Source: Trigonopsis variabilis
Lineage: Eukaryota; Ascomycota; Trigonopsidomycetes; Trigonopsidales; Trigonopsidaceae
Assembly (NCBI GenBank): GCA_003707065.3
Contig: PPXM03000008.1
Coordinates: 496,001-560,000, forward strand
DNA length: 64,000 bases
Direction of reading: 5' to 3'
Shown piece by piece: positions 32,590 through 43,900 of this stretch. The notes under the pieces were generated by a model. It was not told the DNA's origin. It did not search any database and saw nothing but the letters and a program-made list of their open reading frames with translations. The translations under genes and the position numbers were made by a program. The stretch's first letter is position 1. The number at the start of each line of letters is the position of its first letter.

Positions 32590-33735
32590 ATGTGGGCGAT
32601 ACGCAATCGATTGGCGTTCCCGAAAGACATCGGCCGACGGTTCTATGCCGAGCTTGGAGAGGGCATCGATTTGCCTAAGGAGAAAGTCGAGCGAGGGACT
32701 CGATATCGGCGGATGATGAGGAAATGGCTGGGGCCCAAAGATTTCAAACTACGACACCGCTATAACCCGTTTGCGTTCTCGAACCGGTTCGGGTACTGGC
32801 GGAGCAAGCGATTGAACAATGACAAAGGCGATCCAGCCGAGTTACAGGCCTTGTCAAGGCTGGCCGAGTACCGACCAACAAGCTTTTCTCCTTTTCCCAC
32901 GAATGAATTTGCACGATCCAACCCGGTGCTGCTGCCGTATTTGAAACAGCGGATTGTGAGCCAGTTCAAAGAAGGGTTATCCCCAAAAGATATCAGTGCA
33001 ATCGAGGGGTTGAAGCTGGAGCGCATTGAGGCCGTGATTCGACTAGCCGAGGTCGAAAACCGATGGGAGCGCTCGGGCAAGATGACCAAGGACCTCCGCA
33101 AGATGTCAAAGTATATGGAACGGGCGTTTCCGCTGGTCTATGGGGGACAAGGCGACCCCAGGAACAACCTAGGTAGCCAGCAGCTCGAGCAGGCGTCGGA
33201 AAGCAGCTTGAACCAGGAGGAGGAAAAGAATGCGTATCTTGAAAGCGTCGATAGGGCGCTTGAGTATGAAATGGGAGCTTTTGGCGACTCATCCACGGGC
33301 AGTGGAACAGACAGGGCGCAGTCAGCCAGTCGACGTCAAGAAAAGGCTCGAGGCGAAGCCAAGACTTTGGAGCCGCTGTTTGAAGTCGAGACCTTGTCTG
33401 CCACCAATCAAGTGCGATTTCTGGACGTGAATGAGAACCAATACTTTGGCCCTGAGGAAGCCGCCGAGGAGCTGAATTCGCCCCCGGCCTCGCTCATCCT
33501 CGAGCGCCACCAGGAAGGTCTGGACCCCTACGGTCGGCCGTACATTCGACAGGCTTCGCCTGCCGAAAAGAGAGCCATCTACGGCCTAGTTGCCGAGGGA
33601 GACAAGCACGTCTTTCGGTTTACACCTGCGACGGCAGGAGATGTGGGCTACCGCTACGGCGCCTCGAGAGATGACCAAAAGAGGAACAGAAAGACAAAGA
33701 TTGGCCGCAACGGCAAGCTTGTATATGATTTTTAG
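32590..33735 (+). CDS. Mitochondrial small ribosomal subunit protein mS45 (Bot1/Mrps35)
   Basis: Fungal-specific protein of the mitoribosomal small subunit, first described in fission yeast as Bot1. A single exon of 381 residues starts MWAIRNRLAFPKDIGRRFYA, a basic presequence. The family core is clear: LGPKDFKLRHRYNPFAFSNR, FPTNEFARSNPVLLPYLKQR, then EGLSPKDISAIEGLKLERIE and AVIRLAEVENRWERSGKMTK. The C-terminal part includes FLDVNENQYFGPEEAAEELN and ends KIGRNGKLVYDF. Length and motif order agree with the EMR/Bot1 Pfam family (PF12298 as I recall). Confidence 0.88.
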   Translation: MWAIRNRLAFPKDIGRRFYAELGEGIDLPKEKVERGTRYRRMMRKWLGPKDFKLRHRYNPFAFSNRFGYWRSKRLNNDKGDPAELQALSRLAEYRPTSFSPFPTNEFARSNPVLLPYLKQRIVSQFKEGLSPKDISAIEGLKLERIEAVIRLAEVENRWERSGKMTKDLRKMSKYMERAFPLVYGGQGDPRNNLGSQQLEQASESSLNQEEEKNAYLESVDRALEYEMGAFGDSSTGSGTDRAQSASRRQEKARGEAKTLEPLFEVETLSATNQVRFLDVNENQYFGPEEAAEELNSPPASLILERHQEGLDPYGRPYIRQASPAEKRAIYGLVAEGDKHVFRFTPATAGDVGYRYGASRDDQKRNRKTKIGRNGKLVYDF

Positions 33736-33848
33736 GCCTGTAAATACAATCACGATCTAATAGATAGATAAGCTGTAGATAGGCATGATCTAATAGCCCA
33801 GAAGCTTGTATATGGTCATATGGCTCACAGTGCTTCTTTTATAAACCT

Positions 33849-35121
33849 TTATGGCGATTCTAGCCCTCTTTGTATAGTTGTGAGCGACCCCTTTGGCCAT
33901 GCAGTCACCTTGCCCTGCCATTTGCCATTCTTTCCACCGCCTCGCACTGCCGTCCCCAATACCGACTTGACCTTGTCTGCAGCCGATTCGACGTCTTTTC
34001 CGAGAATGACAATGGCTCCCCCACTCGATCCTTCACCAGACGTTAGAACCACAGTGCCAGGGAGAGATTTAGGGTCGCCCAGCTCCCTCATCAGAAGGGT
34101 AAGGTACTCCAGTCCCGATGTGATGGGCCGCGACAGAAACGCACTTCCTTTCTCCGTTACTTGTTGTAGAATTTGTTTGCCTTCGAGTTTGGCCAATTCC
34201 GTCATCCACGCTTTCTCTCGTTTGGTGGTATCCTTGAGGGTCGTGTCTAGCTTGTCGACCTTTTCTGTTATTTTGTCATTTGGGCACGAGAGCGTGGCGC
34301 CAAGGGTCTTGAGAATAGCATTCGACTCTTTGGTAAAGTCGATCACGCGCTGCCCCACCAGGAAAAACAAGCGAGCGTTAGTGCCATGGGCTGGCACCGA
34401 GTGAAGGAGCGCCACACACTGAAGCTGGCCAGTAGAGGACAAATGAGTGCCGCAGCAGGGGTTTGCGTCGAGCTTCCCGATATGGATGACCCGCAAGACG
34501 CCTTTGTCGGTCTCGTAGTCGTCGGGCATCTTGGACGTGTCGACGGTGGTCTTGTCGGGGGTCTCGACCGTGATGGGAAGGTTGGCGAGGATGTAGTCAT
34601 TGACTTCTTGCTCGACCTCCTTTTGCTCTTCGGGCTCGAGCTTGCGCTCCAGCTCGACGTAGCACAGCCGTTCGCCGAGACTCCAGCCCAGCGTGGGCAG
34701 ATTGCGCTTGTCGAGCACCGCCGACAAGAGATGCTGGCCAGTGTGCTGCTGGGCGTGGTCGAACCGCCGCGGCCAGTCCAGTTCCAGTTTGACCTCAGAG
34801 CCCTCGTTAATTGGCTCGGGCAGAATGTGCAAGGCCCTCAGGCGGTCGCGGCGGATGTTGGTCACGGGCAGGATCTTGTCGCCAAAGATCACCTTGCCGT
34901 GGTCAGTAGGCTGGCCTCCGCCTGTGGATGTTAGCATCGAGCGCAGCCGAGCACGTACCTTCGGGAAACAAGATCGTATCCTCCAACTCGGCCTCATATG
35001 TAATCGGGCCGTTCTTAGTGGCTGGTCCTGGCCGGCAAGAGACGACTTTTGTGATGAACGTTCGGAGATAAGTATCTTTCTGGCACGCAAGAGCACCCAC
35101 AATCGCAGACTGCTGGATCAT
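33849..35121 (-). CDS. Alanyl-tRNA editing protein (AARSD1/AlaX-like)
   Basis: A free-standing editing-domain protein that hydrolyses mischarged Ser-tRNA(Ala); related to budding-yeast YNL040W. Exons 35121-34959 and 34921-33849 (37-nt intron) give 411 residues. The first exon (MIQQSAIVGALACQKDTYLR) reads into LEDTILFPEGGGQPTDHGKV, the hallmark of AlaRS-type editing proteins and made whole only by the splice. Zinc/catalytic residues are seen in RFDHAQQHTGQHLLSAV (HxxxH) and in NPCCGTHLSSTGQ (CxxxH-like). A C-terminal DHHA1-like region (SGGAIVILGKDVESAADKVK, GGGKNGKWQGK) completes the protein. Confidence 0.92.
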
Positions 35122-36073
35122 GCGGGATAGGAGATCAACGACAAGATGGACCAGTGGACCAGTGTTACTCGATAGGGTTATCAGACTGATAAGGGCTACG
35201 AGCAGCTAACAGCAGCCAGCGAGCACAAGCAGGCGTAAGAGCAGTAGGTAATAAAGCAACCAAGTGCCGTATTCAAGGACGTGAAGCCATCCAGTTTCTA
35301 TAGTAGGAAGTTGCCAATAAAAGGTGAACTCGAGAGCAGTCTCGAGCAGTCTCGCATACGACTTGGATGTGATAGTTAACCTCCTCTGTGCGACTAGGAT
35401 AGAATACTATACTCTATATGTCACATGTCAAAAAGTCCTAACAGGTCAGGGCGCAATTGTGTGAATGATAGCAGCCAAGTCAACTCGATCTGTAACATAC
35501 ACACTGGCCTCTACATGTCTGCTCCCTAGTCTTGTCTATACATCTTCTGCTTCATATCATACTACCTACCCTCGTCGCCACCCTCGTCACCACGTTTATA
35601 CGCGCTATATCCATCCTCTTGTCCTCTAGCTCTCCACTCTAGGCCTCCTCCCTGTACGTCACCGAGTAACGCTACCGTCTTGAAACCTCGACTCTGTTCT
35701 TCACCTGCTCTCCATCCCCTCGTCTCCTCATTTGCTCATCTTCATACGTATCCAATTGCAAATCGCCTGCAGCCCACAAGTCTTCAATTGCTCGCTGCAC
35801 TCGTCCCCAGCGCGCTCGACGTTGCCTCTGACACAACCCTCACTACCAACCAACCTCAACCGTCGTCCTCTAGGTCCGCCTAGCTTCCTATACACTTGGC
35901 ACCCTAGGACTTGTAAACCTCTCTTTACTGCTGCAAGTACTGCCGTGCTACCGCGCCTTGAATTTTTCCCGCAACCTCTAACTCTGTCGTTTTGTCCAGG
36001 GGCTCGTTGGTTGGTTGGACTTGTCGACTGAGATATCGCACTCGAGTCTTGGCAGCTTGCCTGAGAGAGTGCC
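35122..36073. promoter_or_regulatory. Divergent upstream region, AARSD1-like and GYP2-type genes
   Basis: A 952-bp interval. From about 35530 to 35880 the + strand is strongly C/T-biased (ccctcgtcgccaccctcgtc type), as often found in fungal leaders just upstream of transcription starts, suggesting a long 5' leader for the gene at 36074. A weak repeat of ctcgagcagtctcg lies near 35332-35355. No gene is supported. Confidence 0.5.
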
Positions 36074-38590
36074 ATGTCTTTTCTATCAGCGCTGCGAGAG
36101 CGAGCAGCGTCCATAAATCTGTTTGAGCAGGCGCCGTCCCTGCCTTCGCGCGATGAGCTTTTCCGGCAGCAATTCCGACTGCCCGACGGGGAGACCATCG
36201 AGGCGGAGATGGCGGCTGAGATGGGCCTGAGCAATGTTGGGCCCCAGTTCTACCAAGGAAAGGTGTACCTGACGGCGAACTTTTTGGTTTTTTCGTCGGC
36301 CGAGCGCAGGGCCTGCATAATTGCCTTGCCGTTGATGGCCATCCGCAGAGTCGAGCGAGTGGTGTCCAAGAACTACATGTTTGCGCTCTGCGTACAGACG
36401 TGGCATGAACAGCGACTGATTATCCACTTCATTGGCCTGCGATCTGTGTCTGAGAGCTTCTGCGACATGCTGCGACGCAATCTGCGCGCCAACGTGGCCA
36501 ACATCAAAAAGATGACAAACTTCTCGCTCACCTTGTACTCTGACTTTCTCCTGGCCGACCGGCGAGACCGACGGCCGCCGCCAGGAGGCCTGGGCCAAGT
36601 GTTTCGATACCCTGGGGACGCAAGGAAGCTGAGGGATAAGGCCAAGATGAGGCTGTGGGCTGAATACATGAGAAGCCACGGCCGCAATCTAACGCTGGTG
36701 CAGCAGCCCACGTTCCACAAACTCATCCGCGTCGGTCTGCCCAATAGGCTACGCGGGGAGATCTGGGAACTGACCAGTGGGTCCATGTACCTTCGCGCGT
36801 TCAACCCTGGCGTATACGAGGAGCTCCAGGCCCAGTACGCCGGCCAGATGTCCACTGCAATTGAGGAAATCGAAAAAGACCTCAACCGCTCGCTGCCAGA
36901 GTACCCTGCGTACCAGCATTCCGAGGGCATCGAGCGCTTACGGCGAGTACTGTGTACTTATAGCTGGAAGAACCCCGAGGTCGGCTACTGCCAGGCCATG
37001 AACATCGTCGGGGCTGCGCTGCTGATCTACATGAGTGAGGAACAGGCGTTTTGGTGTCTGTCGGTCCTGTGCGACAGGCTCGTCCCTGGATACTACTCAA
37101 CCACCATGTATGGAACGCTACTCGACCAGCGCGTGTTTGAGGCCCTGGTGGAGAAGACCATGCCCATTCTGTGGGAGCATATCACCAAAGCTGACATCCA
37201 GCTGTCAGTCGTGTCCCTGCCCTGGTTCTTGTCTCTGTTTATCAATTCAATGCCGCTGGTCTTTGCATTCAGAGTCCTGGACGTCTTCTTTCTCGAAGGC
37301 CCCAAGACGCTGTTCCAGATCGGACTCGCCATCCTCAGGATCAACGGAGAAGAGCTGCTCGACGCGGAAGACGACGGCACGTTCATCTCCATCCTCAAGA
37401 ATTACTTTGGCACGCTAGATGAGCCAGTCAATCCCAACGCCAAGAACGAACGATTGCGCCAGGTGACGCGATTTCAAGAACTGCTGGTCATTGCTTTCAA
37501 GGAGTTCTCGGTCATCACCGACGAACTCGTCGCTGACCAGCGCCGAAAACACAAGAACGAGGTTCTAGAGGGTATAGAATCGTTTGCCAAGCGCACGCAG
37601 CTCCGCAACTTGCGCGACGTGGGCCGCCTGACTCAGCCGGACCTGGGAATCATCTACGATCGATTCTACGGCGCTCTCTTGTCCAGCAGTCGCGTGGCCT
37701 TGAATTCCAAGAAACAGTCGATGGATTATCCCGCATTTATAGACTTTATGAGCGGGATCACCGACTGGGCCACCACCTCGCACGACTTCCTCGAGCGGCT
37801 GTTCCGCAGGTGGGACACGTCGGCCAGCGCAGCGCTGAGCCTGCAGGACGTCGCCAAAGGCCTTGGGGCCATCAAGCAGCTCGATCTGATGGAGTGCATG
37901 GAGTACTTCTTTGAGCTCTACGACGAGGACGGGGACGGGAGGGTCGACCGCGAAGGCATCCTCCAAATGTCAGAGGGACTACTGTTTATCACCCGGCACT
38001 GGGTCAAAATCACAACTACAACCCCTCCGGCCGGTCAAGACGGCAATCCCCAGCCGGTGACGACGACCTCTGAGCCTGGCGAGATCTACCTCTCGGCTGT
38101 CTCCAACTTCATCCGCCAGGCGTTTGAGTATGGAACGCCTGAAGATACGTCGCAAGCCGAGTTACTGATCGCCGACCTGTCCATCTCGGGAGACGACAAT
38201 CGACGAGTCTCGGCGACGATGGCCAACAAGGCTCTGGACCCCACGCACCCCCTATTCATCACCCTGCCCACTTTCCGAATGGTCGCCCTGGCCGACGAGC
38301 CTCTCGAGCTCTTCTTCTCGCGCGATTTCGTCGCCAGCATCCAGCTCCGCCCCTTCACGGCCGGGCTGGAGAAGATCACCCTACGAGACTTGCTGGACGG
38401 CCTCATCAGCAACGGCGTCCGCATGGCCGGCGACGTCAGACGAAAGATCGGCGAGGACCAGGCAGGAAGCCAGGGCGAAGAGGAAGAAGACGAGGGCGAC
38501 GAGGAGGAGGTCAAAGAAGGAGACAGGGAGCTCCTCTCCGGCGCCGAGGCCCAGGCTGCTCCCAAAATCGAACAAGATCTGCTTGCATAA
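36074..38590 (+). CDS. GYP2: GRAM-TBC-EF-hand Rab GTPase-activating protein
   Basis: A RabGAP of the Gyp2/Mdr1 type, associated in yeast with Ypt6 and early-endosome/Golgi recycling. It is a single exon of 838 residues. Two GRAM-like modules come first (FRLPDGETIEAEMAAEMGLS, YQGKVYLTANFLVFSSAERR). The TBC domain follows at about 215-430, with RVGLPNRLRGEIWELTSGSM, the arginine finger in EIEKDLNRSLPEYPAY and the glutamine finger in VGYCQAMNIVGAAL. A C-terminal EF-hand-like loop YDEDGDGRVDREG at about 615 has the Asp/Asn ligands of a functional calcium site. The tail is acidic and Glu-rich. Budding-yeast Gyp2 is about 950 residues, so this is somewhat short. Target Rab is inferred. Confidence 0.9.
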   Translation: MSFLSALRERAASINLFEQAPSLPSRDELFRQQFRLPDGETIEAEMAAEMGLSNVGPQFYQGKVYLTANFLVFSSAERRACIIALPLMAIRRVERVVSKNYMFALCVQTWHEQRLIIHFIGLRSVSESFCDMLRRNLRANVANIKKMTNFSLTLYSDFLLADRRDRRPPPGGLGQVFRYPGDARKLRDKAKMRLWAEYMRSHGRNLTLVQQPTFHKLIRVGLPNRLRGEIWELTSGSMYLRAFNPGVYEELQAQYAGQMSTAIEEIEKDLNRSLPEYPAYQHSEGIERLRRVLCTYSWKNPEVGYCQAMNIVGAALLIYMSEEQAFWCLSVLCDRLVPGYYSTTMYGTLLDQRVFEALVEKTMPILWEHITKADIQLSVVSLPWFLSLFINSMPLVFAFRVLDVFFLEGPKTLFQIGLAILRINGEELLDAEDDGTFISILKNYFGTLDEPVNPNAKNERLRQVTRFQELLVIAFKEFSVITDELVADQRRKHKNEVLEGIESFAKRTQLRNLRDVGRLTQPDLGIIYDRFYGALLSSSRVALNSKKQSMDYPAFIDFMSGITDWATTSHDFLERLFRRWDTSASAALSLQDVAKGLGAIKQLDLMECMEYFFELYDEDGDGRVDREGILQMSEGLLFITRHWVKITTTTPPAGQDGNPQPVTTTSEPGEIYLSAVSNFIRQAFEYGTPEDTSQAELLIADLSISGDDNRRVSATMANKALDPTHPLFITLPTFRMVALADEPLELFFSRDFVASIQLRPFTAGLEKITLRDLLDGLISNGVRMAGDVRRKIGEDQAGSQGEEEEDEGDEEEVKEGDRELLSGAEAQAAPKIEQDLLA

Positions 38591-38679
38591 TAATCATGAC
38601 CATGGACCTAGACGAAAAGCGCCCGGCTCGAGTATGTAAGCTCTACGTCACACGCGACCGTAACCAAATGCTATTCAAT

Positions 38680-38935
38680 CTAATCATCGTATCCGCTCAC
38701 TTTCTCTCGCTTGCCCGGTAGAGGATAGGACATGGGAATGGGCGCAGAGTCGGGATAAAGATATCGTCGTCGGATAGGAGTAAACACAAGCGCTCCCACG
38801 GTCAATCCGACGCCCAAGACGGTCGGGTACCACAAGTGAGGAGCTGTGTGGGCCGCATGGCGTATCCACTGCCGTTAGAAAGGCGCTTCGTTCACGTACT
38901 CGGATCGGATTGGTAAAAAGATCGGGCCTGGACAT
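38680..38935 (-). CDS. Complex I 9.5-kDa subunit (NDUFA3-like)
   Basis: A two-exon small gene, 38935-38900 and 38868-38680, separated by a 31-nt intron (GTACGT..CTAACGGCAG). It encodes 74 residues: MSRPDLFTNPIRWIRHAAHT, then a single membrane helix (YPTVLGVGLTVGALVFTPIR), then SAPIPMSYPLP and a GYDD C-terminus. The layout closely follows the fungal NADH:ubiquinone oxidoreductase 9.5-kDa subunit: a short basic start, a helix ending in PIR, a PAPIPxxYPxP-type stretch and YDD at the end. The unspliced frame misses this completely, because it leaves the true frame after exon 1. Presence of this subunit implies a functional mitochondrial complex I. Confidence 0.85.
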
Positions 38936-39115
38936 ATGGGTGAGGTTTGATTGGTGAAGCAGCGGCCGTTACAACTAGACTCTACCGTTACCTCTCTGCG
39001 CTACAGCGACCGCCTGCCAACAGAGCAACGTCGTCAAGACCTATGGGAAGCAGCAAAACATCTCGAGGTAACTAATCTGTACAAACTCACCAATTGCCAA
39101 GCAATGTCTAAAGTA

Positions 39116-40774
39116 TCAAGTCCTAGGCGCCCTGAACGTGGGAATGTGCTGTTTGTAGGACTCGGCAGCTTTTGTAGCATTCTGTCGTTTTTCCAGCCGG
39201 TAGGCGACGTACTTTGTCGAGGTGGTGGTGGGCCTCATGTAGCTAGGTACATGTCTTTCACTTGTCCGTGAGTGCCTTTGCGTTGTAGAACGGTGTGAGT
39301 CTAGGGCATTTGTAGGTTCCCTTGGTATTCTTTCTGAGAGGCTCCGGGCTCTGGTTCGGGTTGACACTCGTCTGGGAGGAACAGGAGGGGGCTTATAGAG
39401 GTATTTGGAGCCATTAGTAGTGCTGCTTCCATCGTGGCTAGACACTGGGGAAAGAGTAGGAGATTCCAAGTACACTACTGGGAGGGGCTGTTCTTGTTTG
39501 TCAGAGACATGCTTATTTAGCAGTTTATTTCTCGCAGTGCTATTTTTTCTCTCGATTGTGTTCATTCGATGAAGATTTGAAACACACTTGGCTGCTGAGA
39601 ATAAACTGTCTGCGCTGTATGAGCCAGGGCAGACATTCTCGTCACCTTCTCTCAGAAGACTGCCCTTGGCACTGCTGCAAAGCTTTTCACCTACCTTGTC
39701 TCTCACTGGATGATCTTTCGTGGCTCTGGGGAGCGCACTCATTGCCTGCGTGTCTTCTCTTTCCGTCGATTGCGAGACGGGAGCATCAGTTTTGTCTGCC
39801 GCGCAAGACGTAGGCCTTTGTTCATCTTGATTTAGCGCAAGATCTTCTATACACGGTACTAGGGAGGTGAAACTGAAATCGACTGAAAAGGTGTCTGCCT
39901 TGAGCTCTTCTTCGTCAGCGTCGTCTTGTTCGGCGTTCATGTCTTCCATAAAGAGGCTTTTAAGAGGCCTGGTAGTCCCTGCGCCATTATTATCCGTATA
40001 TATGCTCGACGAATCGTCCGAATAGTCAGCGCCTCGACGGTCCAGAATAGTCTGATCTGCAATTGGACTCTGTACAACACTTGCAAGATGCCGTGGTCCT
40101 TCTGAACGGTTAGAGATATCGAGACAAGACACATTAGCAGCTAGACGGTCGATGGCCGTGGCATCATCCAGCGACTCTAGCGGAGAGCCTGACCACCGTG
40201 GAACTTCAATTCTCAGGTGAGGCACCGACTCGTAACTATTGGGGCTGGATATAGACGACGATGGGTAACCCAGCGAACCCATCCGAGGCGATAACGACAA
40301 CGGTTCAGCAAAGCTGCTCGAGTCCGTCGATCCACTTGTAGAGGTAACACGACCACGATTACCATAAGACTCCCCAATAGTCTCGAACTTTTCAACTTGA
40401 ACTCCATCTCGTACTTGTGCTCTATCGATCGGTCTCATTGACTGGCAGTTCAGATCCAGGCCTTCTCTGTCATCATCCCGCTGACGACGTGCTACACACT
40501 GTCGCTTTTCTTTGACCATGTCGACTCTTGTATTCTTGGTATCGATCGGGCCCACCCGTATTCTTGAGCATCGCCTGGTAATGCGTGCCGCTGCGAACCC
40601 ATACTGGCGCATACAGGCAGCTGCTGTGATCGTACGCCCTCCAACTAAGGTGGGCACAGGGATATCCGCAACCAGCTCGGGTATATAGCTGCCACGACAC
40701 GAGAACCGCCCGGTTAAAGCGCGAGTATCCATTCTGAGTCTAAGGTGGACGTTGACACGTCGACTTGGGAGCAT
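39116..40774 (-). CDS. Unknown Ser-rich protein with a PxxP motif
   Basis: An uninterrupted 552-codon frame starting at the ATG at 40774 (MLPSRRVNVHLRLRMDTRAL); an alternative in-frame ATG is at 40732. No domain was recognised. The first about 80 residues are Arg-rich and weakly hydrophobic. The middle is Ser/Asp-rich with acidic patches (NAEQDDADEEELKADTFSVD). A proline stretch YKPPPVPPRRVSTR near residue 465 fits a class II SH3 ligand (PxxPxR). The C-terminal 90 residues are basic and Ser/Thr/Arg-rich. The length without stops supports a real gene, but the true start or a 5' intron is unresolved. SHO1, an SH3 protein, is also in this window, but no link between them is shown. Confidence 0.6.
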   Translation of the reverse strand: MLPSRRVNVHLRLRMDTRALTGRFSCRGSYIPELVADIPVPTLVGGRTITAAACMRQYGFAAARITRRCSRIRVGPIDTKNTRVDMVKEKRQCVARRQRDDDREGLDLNCQSMRPIDRAQVRDGVQVEKFETIGESYGNRGRVTSTSGSTDSSSFAEPLSLSPRMGSLGYPSSSISSPNSYESVPHLRIEVPRWSGSPLESLDDATAIDRLAANVSCLDISNRSEGPRHLASVVQSPIADQTILDRRGADYSDDSSSIYTDNNGAGTTRPLKSLFMEDMNAEQDDADEEELKADTFSVDFSFTSLVPCIEDLALNQDEQRPTSCAADKTDAPVSQSTEREDTQAMSALPRATKDHPVRDKVGEKLCSSAKGSLLREGDENVCPGSYSADSLFSAAKCVSNLHRMNTIERKNSTARNKLLNKHVSDKQEQPLPVVYLESPTLSPVSSHDGSSTTNGSKYLYKPPPVPPRRVSTRTRARSLSERIPREPTNALDSHRSTTQRHSRTSERHVPSYMRPTTTSTKYVAYRLEKRQNATKAAESYKQHIPTFRAPRT

Positions 40775-40911
40775 CTCCTACGACAAGCAAGCTCGACAAC
40801 CGTCCCTCAGACAGACATATTAACACTATACATGGCAAAAAATATTAGTACAGTTATCCATGGTGTAGACAAAATCCTTGCTCTTCTCCTTGATTCCTTT
40901 TCCTGAGCGTT

Positions 40912-43900
40912 CTAGCTCTTGAGTCCAAAAATCTTGCGGATCTTGCTGAACTTCTTCTTCTTGGGCTCGTACACCTGATACGAATCAGAAACAGCCCGCG
41001 TTTGCATCGGTGCTGTAGCTCTAGGTGCGTTTCCAGGAACGTTAGCGCCGTTTTCACGAAGCATAATCCGCGCTTGCTCTTGTGCCTGAGCAGCCGTCTC
41101 TGCCTTGACCTTTTCCATATCCAGTGGAGGAGGAGCGGATGAGGGCTTGTGCTGGTTTGTTTCTTTAAACACATGATTGACGTTGCCGTGATGCCCGACA
41201 TAGTCCATTAACCGCTCTCGCCGGGGCTGGGCTGCCTCGGCAAGGTCAGCACGATCAGCCCCTTCGTCGTAGCTATACGAATACTGATGGCCTAACGACG
41301 GGGCGACGGGGGCAGGCTGGACGTAAGGCTGGGTTTGGACTTGAGTTTCGGCCTGGATCTGTCGCTTCCTCTCTTTCTTGGCTCGTCGCTCCTCCATGTG
41401 AAGTTGAAAAGCACTCTTGCGACGGTCCTTCTGGGGTGACGATGTAGCAGACGTGCTTGTGGCTTGGGGCATCACGGGTGGCGCAAACCCATCTTCCGAG
41501 TCCGAGTCCCGTATCCGCGACACAAAGTGCTGCTCGTCAGGTCGGAACCCGGTCCTCGATACCGCCCGCTTTAGCGTGGACCCGAAGCCGCGGCGACCCG
41601 ACTGATGACTGTTATTCGACGTTTGACGAGTCAGCAGTCGTGATTGATTGGGATTCGTAATCACCACTGGTGCCTCAGGCGTGCCATTGATAGCCTGGCC
41701 TTGGGCATATTCAACCTGGACCTCTGGACGCATGGTCATGGACGCAAAGCCTTTGAAACCGTCGCTCTTGCCCTTTTCCCGCCGTCGCTTGAAGCTGCTC
41801 GATGACGTTGTCCGCACCAGTCCATTCGCTCGTTCTTCGTTCTTGGCAGGGAATTCACTCATCGTCGTGCTTCGAGGCATGCCCTGGCTCACAACGATAA
41901 ACCTCTGTCTAGGCGCCCGAGTGAAATTCAGCGACGACGAAGGTCGCAGAGCACGCTGCGAGATAGATCGACGTTGGGTTGTGGGGTAGGAGTAAGAGTG
42001 GATAGACGCCTCGTCGTCAAAGCTTGTAGCTGGGCGCGCAAAGTAGCGAGAATCAGAGTTTCCGGAATATACATGGTCTAATTCTTCGCTATACGAATTC
42101 TCAGGTTCCAGAGTCTGCACCCAAGCTCGCGTGGCAGCTCGAGGGTCGGCCTCAGGGTCGTATCGCTCATTTGCCTGGGAAATTTCTTGGTCAATCTCTT
42201 CTTCCCTGGTTGGCCGAGATTTTATCGGAACCCGGCCTGTCTTGGTCTTTGTTTTACTTCGAGTCTTCGTACTTGTGTTTCTCAGCGCCGCCTCTCTCGC
42301 ATATAAATCCCTCTCGGCGGCCAGGGTCTGATTTGTCTTGACAACTCGTTTGAAAGATGACTCTGAATAAATAGACGCTCGCTCACCGTAATCAGACGAA
42401 CTATCATCGCGCCTATAAACGACTTCTTCGGCCACTTGAGCTGCTTCCACAGGGAGAATCTCTTCCGCGATCTCTCGATGATCCTCTAGGATTTCTTCAT
42501 CCGAGTCTCCATTTACAGAAATATCCGAAATATCTTCTTTGGGGGTCGCTGGAGCAGCTTCCTCATAGACAAGATCCTGTCCGCCATTTACTTCTTCCAG
42601 AGGTTCATCGAGTTCAGCAGTAGCCACTTGATGTAACCTCCTACTTTCATCAGCCCGGTGACTTCCATTCTCAACAGATCTGCGCCTTTCCACTCGCGTT
42701 TCTTTGACGACTTTCTTGGGGTTCTTTTTCGCCTTTGGAGCCTCCTTGGGTTGAGTTGCCACCTTTGCCGATTTAGTTTTAATTGCATTAGGCGGTTCAG
42801 AGGCTTCCTTATAAGACTGAGACTCGTGACTAACCGAAGTGCTCTCAGCAGGCTTTATATTTCCAGGTCTGATCGTTGTGACTGATGACGATCGCTCCTC
42901 TTCAATTGTAGACGGCGTTCCAGCCTTCTTCCAGCGAAGAGATTGCTTTCGAGCAGCCTTTTTGGAAGCCTTGGAGGACTGGGCCAGTGCTGCATCGAGA
43001 TTTCCGGTCCCAATGATCTCAGGAGCATCCGAGTAGATGCTTTCCCCGCTATCCGAATCGTCATCATTGGCGGCAGGAGCAGCCATAGACTGCCGGTTGT
43101 TGACGACAGCCACGGCAGCGGCTGCCGCAGCGGCCTTTGTAGGTGCCTTGCCGTTGTGAGATCCCACGATGGAAGAGGGCCGCACTGGTTTATTCTGAGA
43201 ATAGCTAGGATCCCGTTCGACGACATAGGTCCGTTTGGGAGGAGCAGCTTTGGAAGCGTTGGCGGGTTTGTTCGTTATTGAAGAAGATCGGCTGCGGTTA
43301 GAGGCTTTTCGAAGCTCCTCAGGAGCCATCGACAGCTTTGGCGGGTCGTACTGCTTTTTTCGTAATGATGCTGAGCGGAAATCTGCTTGGGATTGGGGTC
43401 GCGAAAGTCTTTTTGAAGTTGTCGTGTTCGCAGAGGGTAAAGTAATCGCTGAAGACTTTTGAGTGACATTGTTTGAAGACAGAACTGAGTTGGAGCTGAA
43501 GCTCACGCGTCGCTTGGAAGCATCATCTGTATTGGAAGATATCGAGACCGATCTTGAGCGGGAGGAATCTTTCATGGCAGATTTTTGAGGGGATGAAGCG
43601 CGATGAGACGGTTTGTGTCGCAATTGGGGGATCGAAGCCACTGGATTTACAGTAACGTGGCTGTCGTCGACTTCCGAGATGGATTCAAGCTCGTAATCTA
43701 CACTCGAAGCGTAGTGATATCGTGCGCCCAACTGAGAAGTCGACCGGCGAGTATGTAGAGCATTCATACTGGACGATCCCGCCATGGTGTGACGACGAGC
43801 GGCTTCTGACGGGTCAGGTCCAGTCCTAACAACCACATAGGAGGCCTTTTTAGGTTCCTGCTGGACCGGTTTCACCAGCGACTGTCTCGAGGCAGTTCTC

